A DNA stretch of 64,000 nucleotides from an uncultured Oscillospiraceae bacterium (GTDB lineage Bacteria; Bacillota; Clostridia; Oscillospirales; Oscillospiraceae). The stretch lies in the NCBI GenBank assembly GCA_910585265.1, contig CAJUCA010000003.1:50407-114406 (forward strand), in the 5' to 3' direction. Positions 24,759 to 32,880 of the stretch are shown here, piece after piece. The notes beneath the pieces are model-generated. The model was not told where the DNA came from. It was given only the letters and a program-made list of their open reading frames with translations, and did no database searches. How positions within the stretch are numbered: the stretch's first letter is position 1; every line of letters begins with the position of its first letter. The translations under genes were made by a program, and so were the position numbers.

Positions 24759-26555
24759 ATGATTAAAAACATGAAGATCAGAAAGAGCCTGATCCTGGGT
24801 TACGGCGTCACAGTTGTCGTTTCGGTCATCATTATCATCGCGTCGATTATCCTGATGACCATTCAGAAGGGCCAGTATACCAGTATCCTTGACAACTATG
24901 TCGGCGCGAACGATATTGTGTCGGAGTGCCGTATCAACTACAACATCGCCGGACGCAGCCTGCGGGACGCGGTGCTGGGCGGCAATGTGACCAACCTGGA
25001 CAACGCCCTTGCCAAGGTCAACGAGCTGAAGGAGGATCTGGCCGCGCTGGAGAGCAAATACCCGCTGAAGGATAGGACCGAGCTGAACGCCTTTGTGGAT
25101 ACGGTGGAGGCGTGGGAGATCGAGGCCGAGAAGATCGTCAATGTGGCCCGGGGCAATACTGAGGAGAGCCGCACTCAGGCTGCCGCCCTCATTGCCAGCG
25201 ACTGCTCCCCCAGGCTTCAGGATGCGGCCGCCAAGGGCGACGCCCTGGCCAAGAAGCTCGAGAATGAGCAGGACAAGATCATTGACGAGCAGTCCCTGAC
25301 CTCCAACATCGCCATCGGCGTGATTGTGGCCGCGCTGGTGATCGCCACCGTTGTGGTGCTGCGGATGGCCCTGATCATCATCAAGAGCATTGTGGTGCCT
25401 GTGGAGCAGGTTCACGTGGCCCTCAGCGGCTTCAGCGAGGGCAAGCTGGACATCCCCGTGGATTACCACAGCGGCAGCGAGCTGGGCGAGATGTGCGACG
25501 CCCTGCGCACCAGCCAGCACGTCCTGAGCGAGTGCATCGGCGACACCTGCCGCCTGCTGGAGGACATGGGCAACGGCAACTTCGATGTGCGCACCAAGGA
25601 TGAGAAGATGTACGTGGGCGCGCTCAGCAGCATTCTCACCTCCGTGCGGGCCATCAACCGCAGCCTGACCGACGCCCTGACCCAGATCAACCAGAGCGCG
25701 GAGCAGGTTTCCGCCGGCGCGGAGCAGGTGTCCACCGGGGCCCAGTCCCTGGCCCAGGGTGCCACCGAGCAGGCCAGCGCGGTGGAGGAGCTGTCCGCCA
25801 CCATCGCCGAGATCGCCAACAACTCCCGCAAGAATGCCGAAAACAGCGAGAAGGCCACTGCCCACGCCACTGACGCCAGCCAGTGCCTGGGGGAGAGTTC
25901 GGAGTATATGCATCAGATGGTGGCCGCCATGGAGCGGATCTCCGAGTCCTCCGAGGAGATCGGCAAGATCATTGACACCATCGAGAACATCGCCTTCCAG
26001 ACCAACATCCTGGCCCTGAACGCCGCCGTGGAGGCAGCCCGGGCCGGTTCCGCCGGCAAAGGCTTCGCCGTGGTGGCCGACGAGGTGCGCAACCTGGCCT
26101 CCAAGTCCGATCAGGCCGCCAAGGCCACCAAGGATCTCATCGACCGCTCCATCAACTCCGTGAAGGACGGCAATGACATCGTGAAGCGGGTGTCCGAGGC
26201 CCTGGACGCCACCAGCCAGCGGGCTGGTCTGGTGATGGAGTCCGTCCAGCAGATCACCAAGGCCGCCGAGGAGGAGTCCGAGGCCATCGCCCAGGTCACC
26301 GAGGGCATCGACCAGATCAGCTCCGTGGTGCAGACCAACTCCGCCACCAGCGAGGAGTCCGCCGCCGCCAGCGAGGAGCTGTCCAGCCAGGCCGCCCTGA
26401 TGAAGGAGCTGCTGGCCCGGTTCAAGCTGCGCCAGGACGGGTTCTCCGCCAAGCCCCAGCCCGCCTATGCTGCCGCCGCGCCCGCCTATGAGGAGAGCTA
26501 TGACGCGGCTCCCAGCCGCGACACCTCCGCGTCCAGCGTGTTCAGCAAGTATTAA
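24759..26555 (+). CDS. Methyl-accepting chemotaxis protein
   Basis: A 598-aa receptor. It has an N-terminal membrane helix (about 13-32), a sensor of about 140 residues predicted as a four-helix bundle, a second membrane helix near 185-208, a HAMP domain (about 210-265), and the signalling domain with the conserved hairpin tip IENIAFQTNILALNAAVEAA. No CheR-binding pentapeptide is seen at the C-terminus; the end is Ala/Tyr/Ser-rich. AGGAGG precedes the ATG. It is the only receptor in the window. Confidence 0.95.
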   Translation: MIKNMKIRKSLILGYGVTVVVSVIIIIASIILMTIQKGQYTSILDNYVGANDIVSECRINYNIAGRSLRDAVLGGNVTNLDNALAKVNELKEDLAALESKYPLKDRTELNAFVDTVEAWEIEAEKIVNVARGNTEESRTQAAALIASDCSPRLQDAAAKGDALAKKLENEQDKIIDEQSLTSNIAIGVIVAALVIATVVVLRMALIIIKSIVVPVEQVHVALSGFSEGKLDIPVDYHSGSELGEMCDALRTSQHVLSECIGDTCRLLEDMGNGNFDVRTKDEKMYVGALSSILTSVRAINRSLTDALTQINQSAEQVSAGAEQVSTGAQSLAQGATEQASAVEELSATIAEIANNSRKNAENSEKATAHATDASQCLGESSEYMHQMVAAMERISESSEEIGKIIDTIENIAFQTNILALNAAVEAARAGSAGKGFAVVADEVRNLASKSDQAAKATKDLIDRSINSVKDGNDIVKRVSEALDATSQRAGLVMESVQQITKAAEEESEAIAQVTEGIDQISSVVQTNSATSEESAAASEELSSQAALMKELLARFKLRQDGFSAKPQPAYAAAAPAYEESYDAAPSRDTSASSVFSKY

Positions 26556-26569
26556 GAATCACAAAGGTT

Positions 26570-26607
26570 GCCAGGAGGCGGCAGCTTGCCGCCCCCTGGC
26601 TTCTCTT
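26570..26607 (+). terminator. Terminator after the chemoreceptor gene
   Basis: Stem GCCAGGAGGCGGC / GCCGCCCCCTGGC (one mismatch, 5-base loop) followed by TTCTCTT. Confidence 0.75.
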
Positions 26608-26662
26608 ATTGGGCTGAGGTCCGGCGGAGACCGGAATACCAGAGACAGGGAGGATCGCACCT

Positions 26663-28570
26663 ATGGCAGAGTTGAAGGCGCAGGATAAGGACCTGATCTA
26701 CGCCCTGGATATCGGCACGCGCAGCGTGGTAGGGGTGGTGGGCCGCCCGGTGGGGGACCGTCTGAAGGTGCTGGACGTGGAGCTGGCCGAGCACGGCAAG
26801 CGGGCCATGATGGACGGCCAGATTGACGACATCCGGCAGGTGGCCGGTCTGGCCCGCACGGTGACGGAACGGCTGGAGGACCGCCTGGGCATCCGGCTGG
26901 AGCGGGTGTGCGTGGCCGCCGCCGGGCGGGCCCTGCGCACCCAGATGGGCTCCTTCACCCTGGAGCTGTCCGAGGAGCAGTCCATCGACGAGGAGGAGAT
27001 CAGCCGCCTGGAGGCCGGGGCGGTGTCCGCCGCCGAGGAGGCCCTCCAGGGGGACGGCGAGGCCCGGCGGCAGATGTTCCTGGTGGGCTACACCGTGGCC
27101 CAGTACCGGCTGGACAATTACCCCCTGAACAACCTGCAATACCACACCGGGCGCAAGGTGGAGGCCGACGTGGTGGCCACCTTCCTGCCCGGGGAGGTGG
27201 TGGAGAGCCTGTACGCCGCCATGCGGGCCGCGGGCCTCCAGGTGGCAAGCATGACGCTGGAGCCCATCGCGGCCATGAACGCCGCCATCCCGGCGGAGCT
27301 GCGGCTGCTGAATCTGGCGTTGGTGGACATCGGCGCGGGCACCACCGACATCGCCCTGTGCCGGGACGGCAGCGTGGTGGGCTACACCATGGCCACCGTG
27401 GCGGGGGACGAGGTCACCGAGGCCATTATGAAGGCGTTCCTGGTGGACTTCAAGACCGCCGAGGAGATCAAGCGGGCCCTGGGCGAGTCGGAGGAGCTGA
27501 TCCGCTGCCGGAACATCCTGGGCCAGGAGGAGCGGGTGGCCGTTCCCGAGGTGGTTCAGGTGATCCAGGAGCCGGCGGAGAAACTGGCGGAGGCCATCGC
27601 CAAGCAGATTTTGAGCGTGAACAACACCGCCCCCTCCGCCGTGTTCCTGGCGGGGGGCGGAAGCAAGCTGTCCGGCCTGCGGGAGCGGGTGGCGGAGAAG
27701 CTGGAGATGGACGAGAAGCGGGTGGCCATCGCGGGGAACAACTTCGCCCTCAGCGCGTTCTCCGACAGCCTGGAGCTGGAGCGGCCCGAGTACGCCACCC
27801 CCCTGGGCATCGCCGTCTCCGCGGGGCTGGGCCTGCTGAACGACAGCTATGTGGTGCTGCTGAACGGGCAGAGCGCGAAGCTGTTCCGCAACGGGGTGCT
27901 GACCCTCCGGGATATCCTGCTGATGAACGGCTACAGCTACGCCGACATGGTGGGCAAGACGGGCAAGAGCCTTACCCTCACTGTGGACGGCAAGCGGGTG
28001 GTCCTCCGGGGCGAGCCCGCCGGACCCGCCGTGCTCCAGGTGAACGACGAGGAGGCGACCCTATCCGCGGTGATCCACGCCGGGGACAGAATCCACTTCA
28101 TCCCCGCCAAGGCGGGGGAGGACGCCCACCGCACCCTGGGGGAGCTGCTGGGCCCCGGCTTCTACGGCAAGGCCCTGGTGAACAACGCCCAGGTGCCGCT
28201 GGACACGCCGCTGGATCAGGGGGACGTGATCCTCACCCTGCGGCAGACGGCCCCCGCCGCCCCGCCCCCGGCCCCTCCGGTGCAGCGGGACCCGGTTCCC
28301 TCCCCCGCGCCCCAGCCCGCCGTCCGGCCTGCGGCCCCCGCCGCGCCCCAGCCGGGGAAGCGGGAGCTGCGCCTGTTCCTCAACGGGGAGCCGCTGGCCC
28401 TGCCCATCCGGGACAACGACGCGCCCTATTACCTGATGGATCTGCTGGAATACTCCGGCATCGACTTTGAGCATCTGGACCGCCCGGTCCGCCTGGAGGT
28501 AAACGGCCAGGAGCGGGGCTTCCAGTACCAGATCAAGGAACAGGATTCGGTCAGCATCCAGCTGGCCTGA
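26663..28570 (+). CDS. FtsA-like actin-fold protein with long C-terminal extension
   Basis: A 635-aa protein. Residues about 10-390 follow the FtsA/PilM actin fold: phosphate-1 loop LDIGTRSVVGVV, phosphate-2 loop LVDIGAGTTDIAL, adenosine motif FLAGGGSKLSGL. It is much longer than cell-division FtsA (about 420 aa). The extension has two or more small beta-rich repeats (VNDEEATLSAVIHAGDRIHF and VNNAQVPLDTPLDQGDVI), a Pro/Ala hinge near 530-560 and a final domain. No membrane-targeting amphipathic tail of FtsA is apparent. It is not next to ftsZ; the following gene codes for a membrane protein, suggesting a scaffold pair. Confidence 0.75.
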   Translation: MAELKAQDKDLIYALDIGTRSVVGVVGRPVGDRLKVLDVELAEHGKRAMMDGQIDDIRQVAGLARTVTERLEDRLGIRLERVCVAAAGRALRTQMGSFTLELSEEQSIDEEEISRLEAGAVSAAEEALQGDGEARRQMFLVGYTVAQYRLDNYPLNNLQYHTGRKVEADVVATFLPGEVVESLYAAMRAAGLQVASMTLEPIAAMNAAIPAELRLLNLALVDIGAGTTDIALCRDGSVVGYTMATVAGDEVTEAIMKAFLVDFKTAEEIKRALGESEELIRCRNILGQEERVAVPEVVQVIQEPAEKLAEAIAKQILSVNNTAPSAVFLAGGGSKLSGLRERVAEKLEMDEKRVAIAGNNFALSAFSDSLELERPEYATPLGIAVSAGLGLLNDSYVVLLNGQSAKLFRNGVLTLRDILLMNGYSYADMVGKTGKSLTLTVDGKRVVLRGEPAGPAVLQVNDEEATLSAVIHAGDRIHFIPAKAGEDAHRTLGELLGPGFYGKALVNNAQVPLDTPLDQGDVILTLRQTAPAAPPPAPPVQRDPVPSPAPQPAVRPAAPAAPQPGKRELRLFLNGEPLALPIRDNDAPYYLMDLLEYSGIDFEHLDRPVRLEVNGQERGFQYQIKEQDSVSIQLA

Positions 28571-28598
28571 TTGAGACAAGGCAAGAGGTGGTGTTCCC

Positions 28599-29822
28599 AT
28601 GCCCTTTGGAAAACCCAAGGAGCCTAAGGCTCCCAAAGAGAAGAAACCGAAAAAGCCCAAGCCTCCCAAGAAGGAGAAGCCCCCCAAGAAGCCCAGGCCC
28701 CCCAAAAAGGTGAAGCCCACCAAGAAGCCCAAGAAGGGCGCGCCCCCCCAGGGAGAGGGCGAGGAGGGCCAGGAGGGGGAACAGCCCCAGAAGAAAAAGC
28801 TGCCCCTGCTGCTGTTTATTATCGTGCCCGTGGTGGTGGCGGCGTTGGCCGCGGCGTTGGTGTTCTTTGTGATCCTGCCCCGGTTCGGCGGGCCGAAGGA
28901 CCCCGAGCCGGTGGCCACGGAGGAGCCCCAGCCCCCCGAGCTGCCGGAGGAGCTGAAGGTGGGGGAGGTGTCCGTCCCCGGCATGGCATTGGAGGCGGAC
29001 GAGAGCGGCGCGCTGGCGGAGCTGGCGAAAACCGTCACCTACACCTATACCAACCTGGTGGACGCGGGCAAGGCGGCCCAGACCTACACCAACCAGCTGC
29101 GCACGGCGGACCCCGCCTTCTCCCTGGTGGACGAGGAGTTCGTGCGGGTGCTGGACGACCCGGACTTTTCCACGCGGTCAGGCATGGTGCTGCTGGCCCG
29201 GACCCTGCCCAAGCCGGAGCCGGAGGCGGAGGAGAGCTCCGCCCCCACCGAGGAGCCGAAGGAGGGGGAGAGCGAGCCGCCGGAGGATTCGGCGGAGCCG
29301 ACCGCTACCCCGGAGGCGACGGAACCGCCGGAGCCGGTGGACGAGGGGCCGGACCTGTTGATCACGGTGCGGATCACCTGGTCGGAGGGTCAGTGCGTGG
29401 TCACCGCCGACGAGGAGGAGGGGGTCATCACCTCCCCGCCGCCGGAGCCGCCCGCCTATTCCATCGGAATCCGGGAGGCGGAGAGCCAGATCAGGTCCAT
29501 GACCCCGGCGGAGCTGGGGCTGTCCGGCGCGTCCATTGAGGACTACGAGATCTTCTCCGAGGATATCGTGGAGACGGTGGATGACATGGCCTACATCAAG
29601 CTGAACCTGTACGACGCCAAGCCGCCCTATGCCTTTGCGGGCAGCTACCTGATGGCGGTGGACGGCAAACGCCTTTACAGGCTGGACGCCACCACCGGGG
29701 AGCTGGTGGAGCTGGATTTCACCCTGAACATCGGCGGCTCGGAGGAGGAGGCGGAACCGTCCGCCCCGCCGGAGAGCAGCGCGCCGGAGACGGCGGCACC
29801 GGAGAGCGGAAGCCCTGAATAA
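28599..29822 (+). CDS. Single-pass membrane protein with Lys/Pro-rich cytoplasmic tail
   Basis: A 407-aa protein that I cannot place in a known family. Residues 4-50 consist almost entirely of Lys and Pro (PKKPKPPKKEKPPKKPRPPK), followed by an acidic patch, then one membrane helix at about 68-91. About 310 residues lie on the outside, with a Pro/Glu/Ser/Thr low-complexity segment near 205-250. The basic tail could bind anionic lipid, nucleic acid or the acidic partner encoded just upstream (28-bp spacing). A bidirectional terminator follows. Confidence 0.7.
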   Translation: MPFGKPKEPKAPKEKKPKKPKPPKKEKPPKKPRPPKKVKPTKKPKKGAPPQGEGEEGQEGEQPQKKKLPLLLFIIVPVVVAALAAALVFFVILPRFGGPKDPEPVATEEPQPPELPEELKVGEVSVPGMALEADESGALAELAKTVTYTYTNLVDAGKAAQTYTNQLRTADPAFSLVDEEFVRVLDDPDFSTRSGMVLLARTLPKPEPEAEESSAPTEEPKEGESEPPEDSAEPTATPEATEPPEPVDEGPDLLITVRITWSEGQCVVTADEEEGVITSPPPEPPAYSIGIREAESQIRSMTPAELGLSGASIEDYEIFSEDIVETVDDMAYIKLNLYDAKPPYAFAGSYLMAVDGKRLYRLDATTGELVELDFTLNIGGSEEEAEPSAPPESSAPETAAPESGSPE

Positions 29823-29831
29823 AGCAAGCGG

Positions 29832-29866
29832 AACCCCCGCCGGGAGAGCATCCCGGCGGGGGTTTT
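29832..29866. terminator. Bidirectional terminator between convergent genes
   Basis: Stem AACCCCCGCCGGGA / TCCCGGCGGGGGTT with a 5-base loop, followed by T-run. The stop codon of the convergent AAA+ gene touches its right end. Confidence 0.85.
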
Positions 29867-31107
29867 CACATGGGCACCAGCGTCATGCGCTCCGGCGTCC
29901 CCTCCAGCCGCAGGGGACGGCCCCCCAGGGGGGCGCGGCTCAGGAACAGGGGGGTGAGGGCACCCTCCAGCAGGGGCACGCTGGAGCGGAGGGAGAGGGC
30001 GTCCCTGGGGGTGAGGGCCTGGGCCAGGGCGGGGGCCACCTGGGCGATGTCCAGGCCGTACTCCCGGCCCAGGGCGGCGATCTGGCGGGCGGTGACCGCC
30101 TCCCGGGCGGACTGGGACAGGGGCCGGAACCCGATGAGGCCGCTGAACCGCCCCGCGATCTCCCGCAGTACGCCGGAGCGGGCCAGGGCCAGCCGGGCCG
30201 CCTCGTCCGCCTGGAAGATCCGCCGGGGCAGGTCGGCGGCGGCCCCGCTGCCAGGGCCGGGGGCCGGAGGAGGCGGCGCGGGGGCGAAGCCCAGTCCGGG
30301 CCGGACCCGGCCGGACAGGTCGGTGTTGGTGGTGAACAGCAGGACGCAGCGGCGGAAGTCCAGCTCCCGCCCGCCGTCCTCCCCAGCGCGGCGGGCGGTA
30401 CAGCGGCCCTCGTCCAGGATGGACATGAACACCTTCAGCACCTCCGGGTGGGCCTTGTCCAGCTCGTCGAACATGAACACGGTGCGGGGCCAGTCCCGGA
30501 CGGCCTCCAGCACCGGGGCGTCGTCGTAGCCCACGTACCCCGGCGGGGCCCCGGTGAGCCGGAACACGGAGTGGGCCTGGGTGAAGGTGTTCAGCTCCGT
30601 CCACACCGGGCGGTAGCGTTCCTCCCCGAGACAGCGGTTCAGGGCGGGGGCCACCGCCTTGCCCAGCTCCGACTTGCCCACCCCGGTGGGGCCGTAGAAG
30701 ATCAGGGACAGGGGCCGCAGCGGCTCCCGCTTGGACACGTGGCTCCACAGCTTGAAGGCCACGGCCTCCACCGCCTCCTCCTGGCCCAGTACCCGGCCCT
30801 CCAGCTCCCGGCGCAGGCGGGGAAGCAGGCCCGGCTCCTCCGGGCGGAGGGCGGCGGCGTTGCCGTCCAAGGCCCGGAGACTGCCCGCCAGCGCGCCGAA
30901 GCCGGGATAGCGGTGGACGGCCCCCCGGCCGAAGAACTCCCGGAGGCGGGGCTCCGGCCCGCCGTAGGCCACCCCGGGGCGGAAGTAGAGCAGGTAGTCC
31001 TCCCCGTTCCGCCAGAAGCCCAGCTGGGCGCGGTCCGGGCGGCAGCCCGCGGGCAGGAGGCAGGCGGCAAACTCATAGCTGCGGCCCAGGCGGGCGCAGG
31101 CGTCCAC
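29866..31107 (-). CDS. ClpA/B-type AAA+ ATPase
   Basis: A 413-aa (from GTG 31107) single AAA-2 domain ATPase. Walker A is GPTGVGKSELG, the pore-loop region is GAPPGYVGYDD, Walker B is FMFDELDKAHPEV, followed by LFTTNTDLSG and the FRPLS segment that begins the small domain. The N-terminal 100 residues are unlike Clp N-domains and are Cys-containing. The start is uncertain: the only good ribosome site (AAAGGAGG near 31180) points to a CTG at 31167 or an ATC at 31173, both in frame, with no ATG/GTG/TTG nearby. A TATACT -10-like box lies at about 31200. The protein substrate is unknown. Confidence 0.72.
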   Translation of the reverse strand: MDACARLGRSYEFAACLLPAGCRPDRAQLGFWRNGEDYLLYFRPGVAYGGPEPRLREFFGRGAVHRYPGFGALAGSLRALDGNAAALRPEEPGLLPRLRRELEGRVLGQEEAVEAVAFKLWSHVSKREPLRPLSLIFYGPTGVGKSELGKAVAPALNRCLGEERYRPVWTELNTFTQAHSVFRLTGAPPGYVGYDDAPVLEAVRDWPRTVFMFDELDKAHPEVLKVFMSILDEGRCTARRAGEDGGRELDFRRCVLLFTTNTDLSGRVRPGLGFAPAPPPPAPGPGSGAAADLPRRIFQADEAARLALARSGVLREIAGRFSGLIGFRPLSQSAREAVTARQIAALGREYGLDIAQVAPALAQALTPRDALSLRSSVPLLEGALTPLFLSRAPLGGRPLRLEGTPERMTLVPM

Positions 31108-31240
31108 CCGCTGCTTGAGCTGGGCGTATCCCGAGGGGCCGCAGGCGCAGAATTGGGCAAATTCCAGGGGGATGGCCTCCTTTGCGAAAACTTCTCCAAG
31201 AGTATAGCCAAACCGGGAGGCGTCCAGTCCCCAGAGATGG

Positions 31241-31267
31241 CAAAAAGCCGATCCTTCCGGATCGGCT
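31241..31267 (-). terminator. Terminator of the flgM-yjfB operon
   Basis: On the minus strand AGCCGATCC, a 4-base loop, GGATCGGCT and then a T-run. It starts 12 bp after the yjfB stop codon and precedes the AAA+ gene. Confidence 0.85.
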
Positions 31268-31278
31268 CGCTTTGCCTG

Positions 31279-31461
31279 TTACGCGTAGGTGTCGATGTAC
31301 TGGCCTTTGGCGGGAGTGGGAACAGCTTCCAGCATTTTCACCAGCTCCTGGCCGGCCAGCTCCTGGGTGTCCATCATCTTCTTGGTGACGGCCAGGGAGT
31401 AATTGGTGGCGAAGGACGCCGCGCTCATACTCATGGACATACTGGCGATGGATTCCATCAT
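31279..31461 (-). CDS. YjfB-family putative motility protein
   Basis: A 60-aa protein with a Met/Ser-rich N-terminus (MMESIASMSMSMSAASF) and a short helix with TKKMMDTQELAGQELVKML, the pattern of the small YjfB family annotated as putative motility proteins. It is the last gene of the flgM operon, 3 bp after csrA. Its biochemical role is unknown. Confidence 0.8.
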   Translation of the reverse strand: MMESIASMSMSMSAASFATNYSLAVTKKMMDTQELAGQELVKMLEAVPTPAKGQYIDTYA

Positions 31462-31464
31462 AGG

Positions 31465-31743
31465 TCAGTCCTCCTTTCCCCCCGGCTCCTCCGGAGGTGG
31501 GGTTTGGGTCTTATGGTCCAGCACGCCGCCCAACAGGTCCAGCAGCTCGGCGGGGGCGGACTCCTCCATGGCGGAGTCCCGGTTGGCGGCGGTGGCGGTG
31601 ACAAGCTCGGTGCGCAGGATGGGAACGTCCTCCGGCGCGGAGATGGCAAGCCGCACCCGCGTGCCGTCCACGGAAACCACCCGGATGGTGATGTCCTCCC
31701 CGATGACCAGGGACTCGCCGGCCTTGCGTTGCAGGATCAACAT
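31465..31743 (-). CDS. csrA: Carbon storage regulator CsrA
   Basis: CsrA (92 aa) is a dimeric RNA-binding protein that blocks translation of target mRNAs, in Firmicutes notably flagellin. The core MLILQRKAGESLVIGEDITI and VRLAISAPEDVPILRTE is typical. It has an additional Pro/Glu-rich tail of about 30 residues compared with the usual 60-75 aa. It overlaps fliW by 7 bp, the standard partner-switch pair. Confidence 0.93.
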   Translation of the reverse strand: MLILQRKAGESLVIGEDITIRVVSVDGTRVRLAISAPEDVPILRTELVTATAANRDSAMEESAPAELLDLLGGVLDHKTQTPPPEEPGGKED

Positions 31744-32189
31744 GGCGCGCCCTCCTCTGTGCCGAACTGGGCCAGGGGGTGGCGCATTTCATAGTCGTCG
31801 GCCTCCAGAATCACCTGCCGGGCCACCCGGGTGTCCGGGTTGATGGCCACGGGGCATTTCAGGTTCACCGTGCTGCCGGACACGGGCTTTTTCACCACGC
31901 ACAGCACGTAGAAGCCGAGCTCCTGGCTGTCCGCCACCCCCAGCTCCTTCAGCTCGTTGGGCTGGAGGACGGGGGTGTATCCGGGCAGCAGGGAAAAGGG
32001 GTCCATGGCCACGAAGGCCAGGGCCGGGGTGTTCACGCTCTGGAAGCACAGCAGGGAACCCGCGCTTCCCTCGAAGGGAAGCAGCAGGAACTGGTGCTCC
32101 TCCTCAAAGCCGAACAGGCCGGCGGGGAAGGTGAGGATATCCTCCTCCAGGTAGTCGATCTCACCGAAGTATTTGGCTTGGAGCTTCAA
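31737..32189 (-). CDS. fliW: Flagellar assembly factor FliW
   Basis: FliW (150 aa) binds CsrA and flagellin and relieves CsrA repression once the hook is complete. Family features are the start FGEIDYLEEDILTFPAGLFG, FLLLPFE and the segment TVNLKCPVAINPDTR. It is located between the DUF6470 gene and csrA as in Bacillus (yviE-fliW-csrA). Confidence 0.94.
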   Translation of the reverse strand: MKLQAKYFGEIDYLEEDILTFPAGLFGFEEEHQFLLLPFEGSAGSLLCFQSVNTPALAFVAMDPFSLLPGYTPVLQPNELKELGVADSQELGFYVLCVVKKPVSGSTVNLKCPVAINPDTRVARQVILEADDYEMRHPLAQFGTEEGAPC

Positions 32190-32223
32190 TCGGATTGCCT
32201 CCTGTCAAGATACCGGAGAGGAC

Positions 32224-32832
32224 CTATGCCTGCACGTCCACCGGCTCGTAGTTGGGATCGGAGGAGGGGGGCACGTACAGCGGCCCACCCACGTATTTGA
32301 TGATCACGTCGGGCTTCTGGGTGACGGACAGCTCGATGTCCCCAGGGGTGAACTCGAACTTGGGCTCGTTCATGCGCCAGTCGAAGTTGAGCTTATCCAT
32401 CTCGTAGCGGATGTGCATCTCGCCCGGGTCCCAGGTGATCTCCGGGGGGACGGAGGGCAGGAACTTGATGCCCGAGTTGGGCTTGTAATTTTTCATGGTG
32501 GACTCCGCCGCGAACTGGCCGATCATGTCCTGGCCGATCTTGGCGTCCAGCAGCATCTGGCCCTGCTGGGCGTAGGAGGCGGTGGCGGTATAGGACGCCT
32601 GCTGGCCCTGCTGGGCGTACTGCTCGATGGAGCGCACGGCGGTGGGCACCACGGAGTTGCGGGCCTCGAAGGTGTCGATGTTCAGCTTGATGGGACGGCT
32701 CTTGATGCTCAGGCCGCCCTCCCCTCGTGAGATCTCCAGGTCAGCGGTGCCGCGGGTGTATTCCAGCTTGGCGTGGGAGACCTTCATCTCGATCTCAATA
32801 GGGACGGTTTTGATTTCAATCAACGGATACAT
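32224..32832 (-). CDS. DUF6470 (YviE-like) protein
   Basis: A 202-aa protein beginning MYPLIEIKTVPIEIEMK, with the beta-strand-rich pattern and the two repeated segments of YviE/DUF6470 proteins. It lies between flgL and fliW, the usual place for this family in Firmicutes flagellar operons. The middle is Gln/Ala-rich and helical. No biochemical function is known. Confidence 0.82.
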   Translation of the reverse strand: MYPLIEIKTVPIEIEMKVSHAKLEYTRGTADLEISRGEGGLSIKSRPIKLNIDTFEARNSVVPTAVRSIEQYAQQGQQASYTATASYAQQGQMLLDAKIGQDMIGQFAAESTMKNYKPNSGIKFLPSVPPEITWDPGEMHIRYEMDKLNFDWRMNEPKFEFTPGDIELSVTQKPDVIIKYVGGPLYVPPSSDPNYEPVDVQA

Positions 32833-32880
32833 GGTCTCATTCTCTGCTCCTTTCTCAGTGGGGAATCAAGTTGCGGTGGT

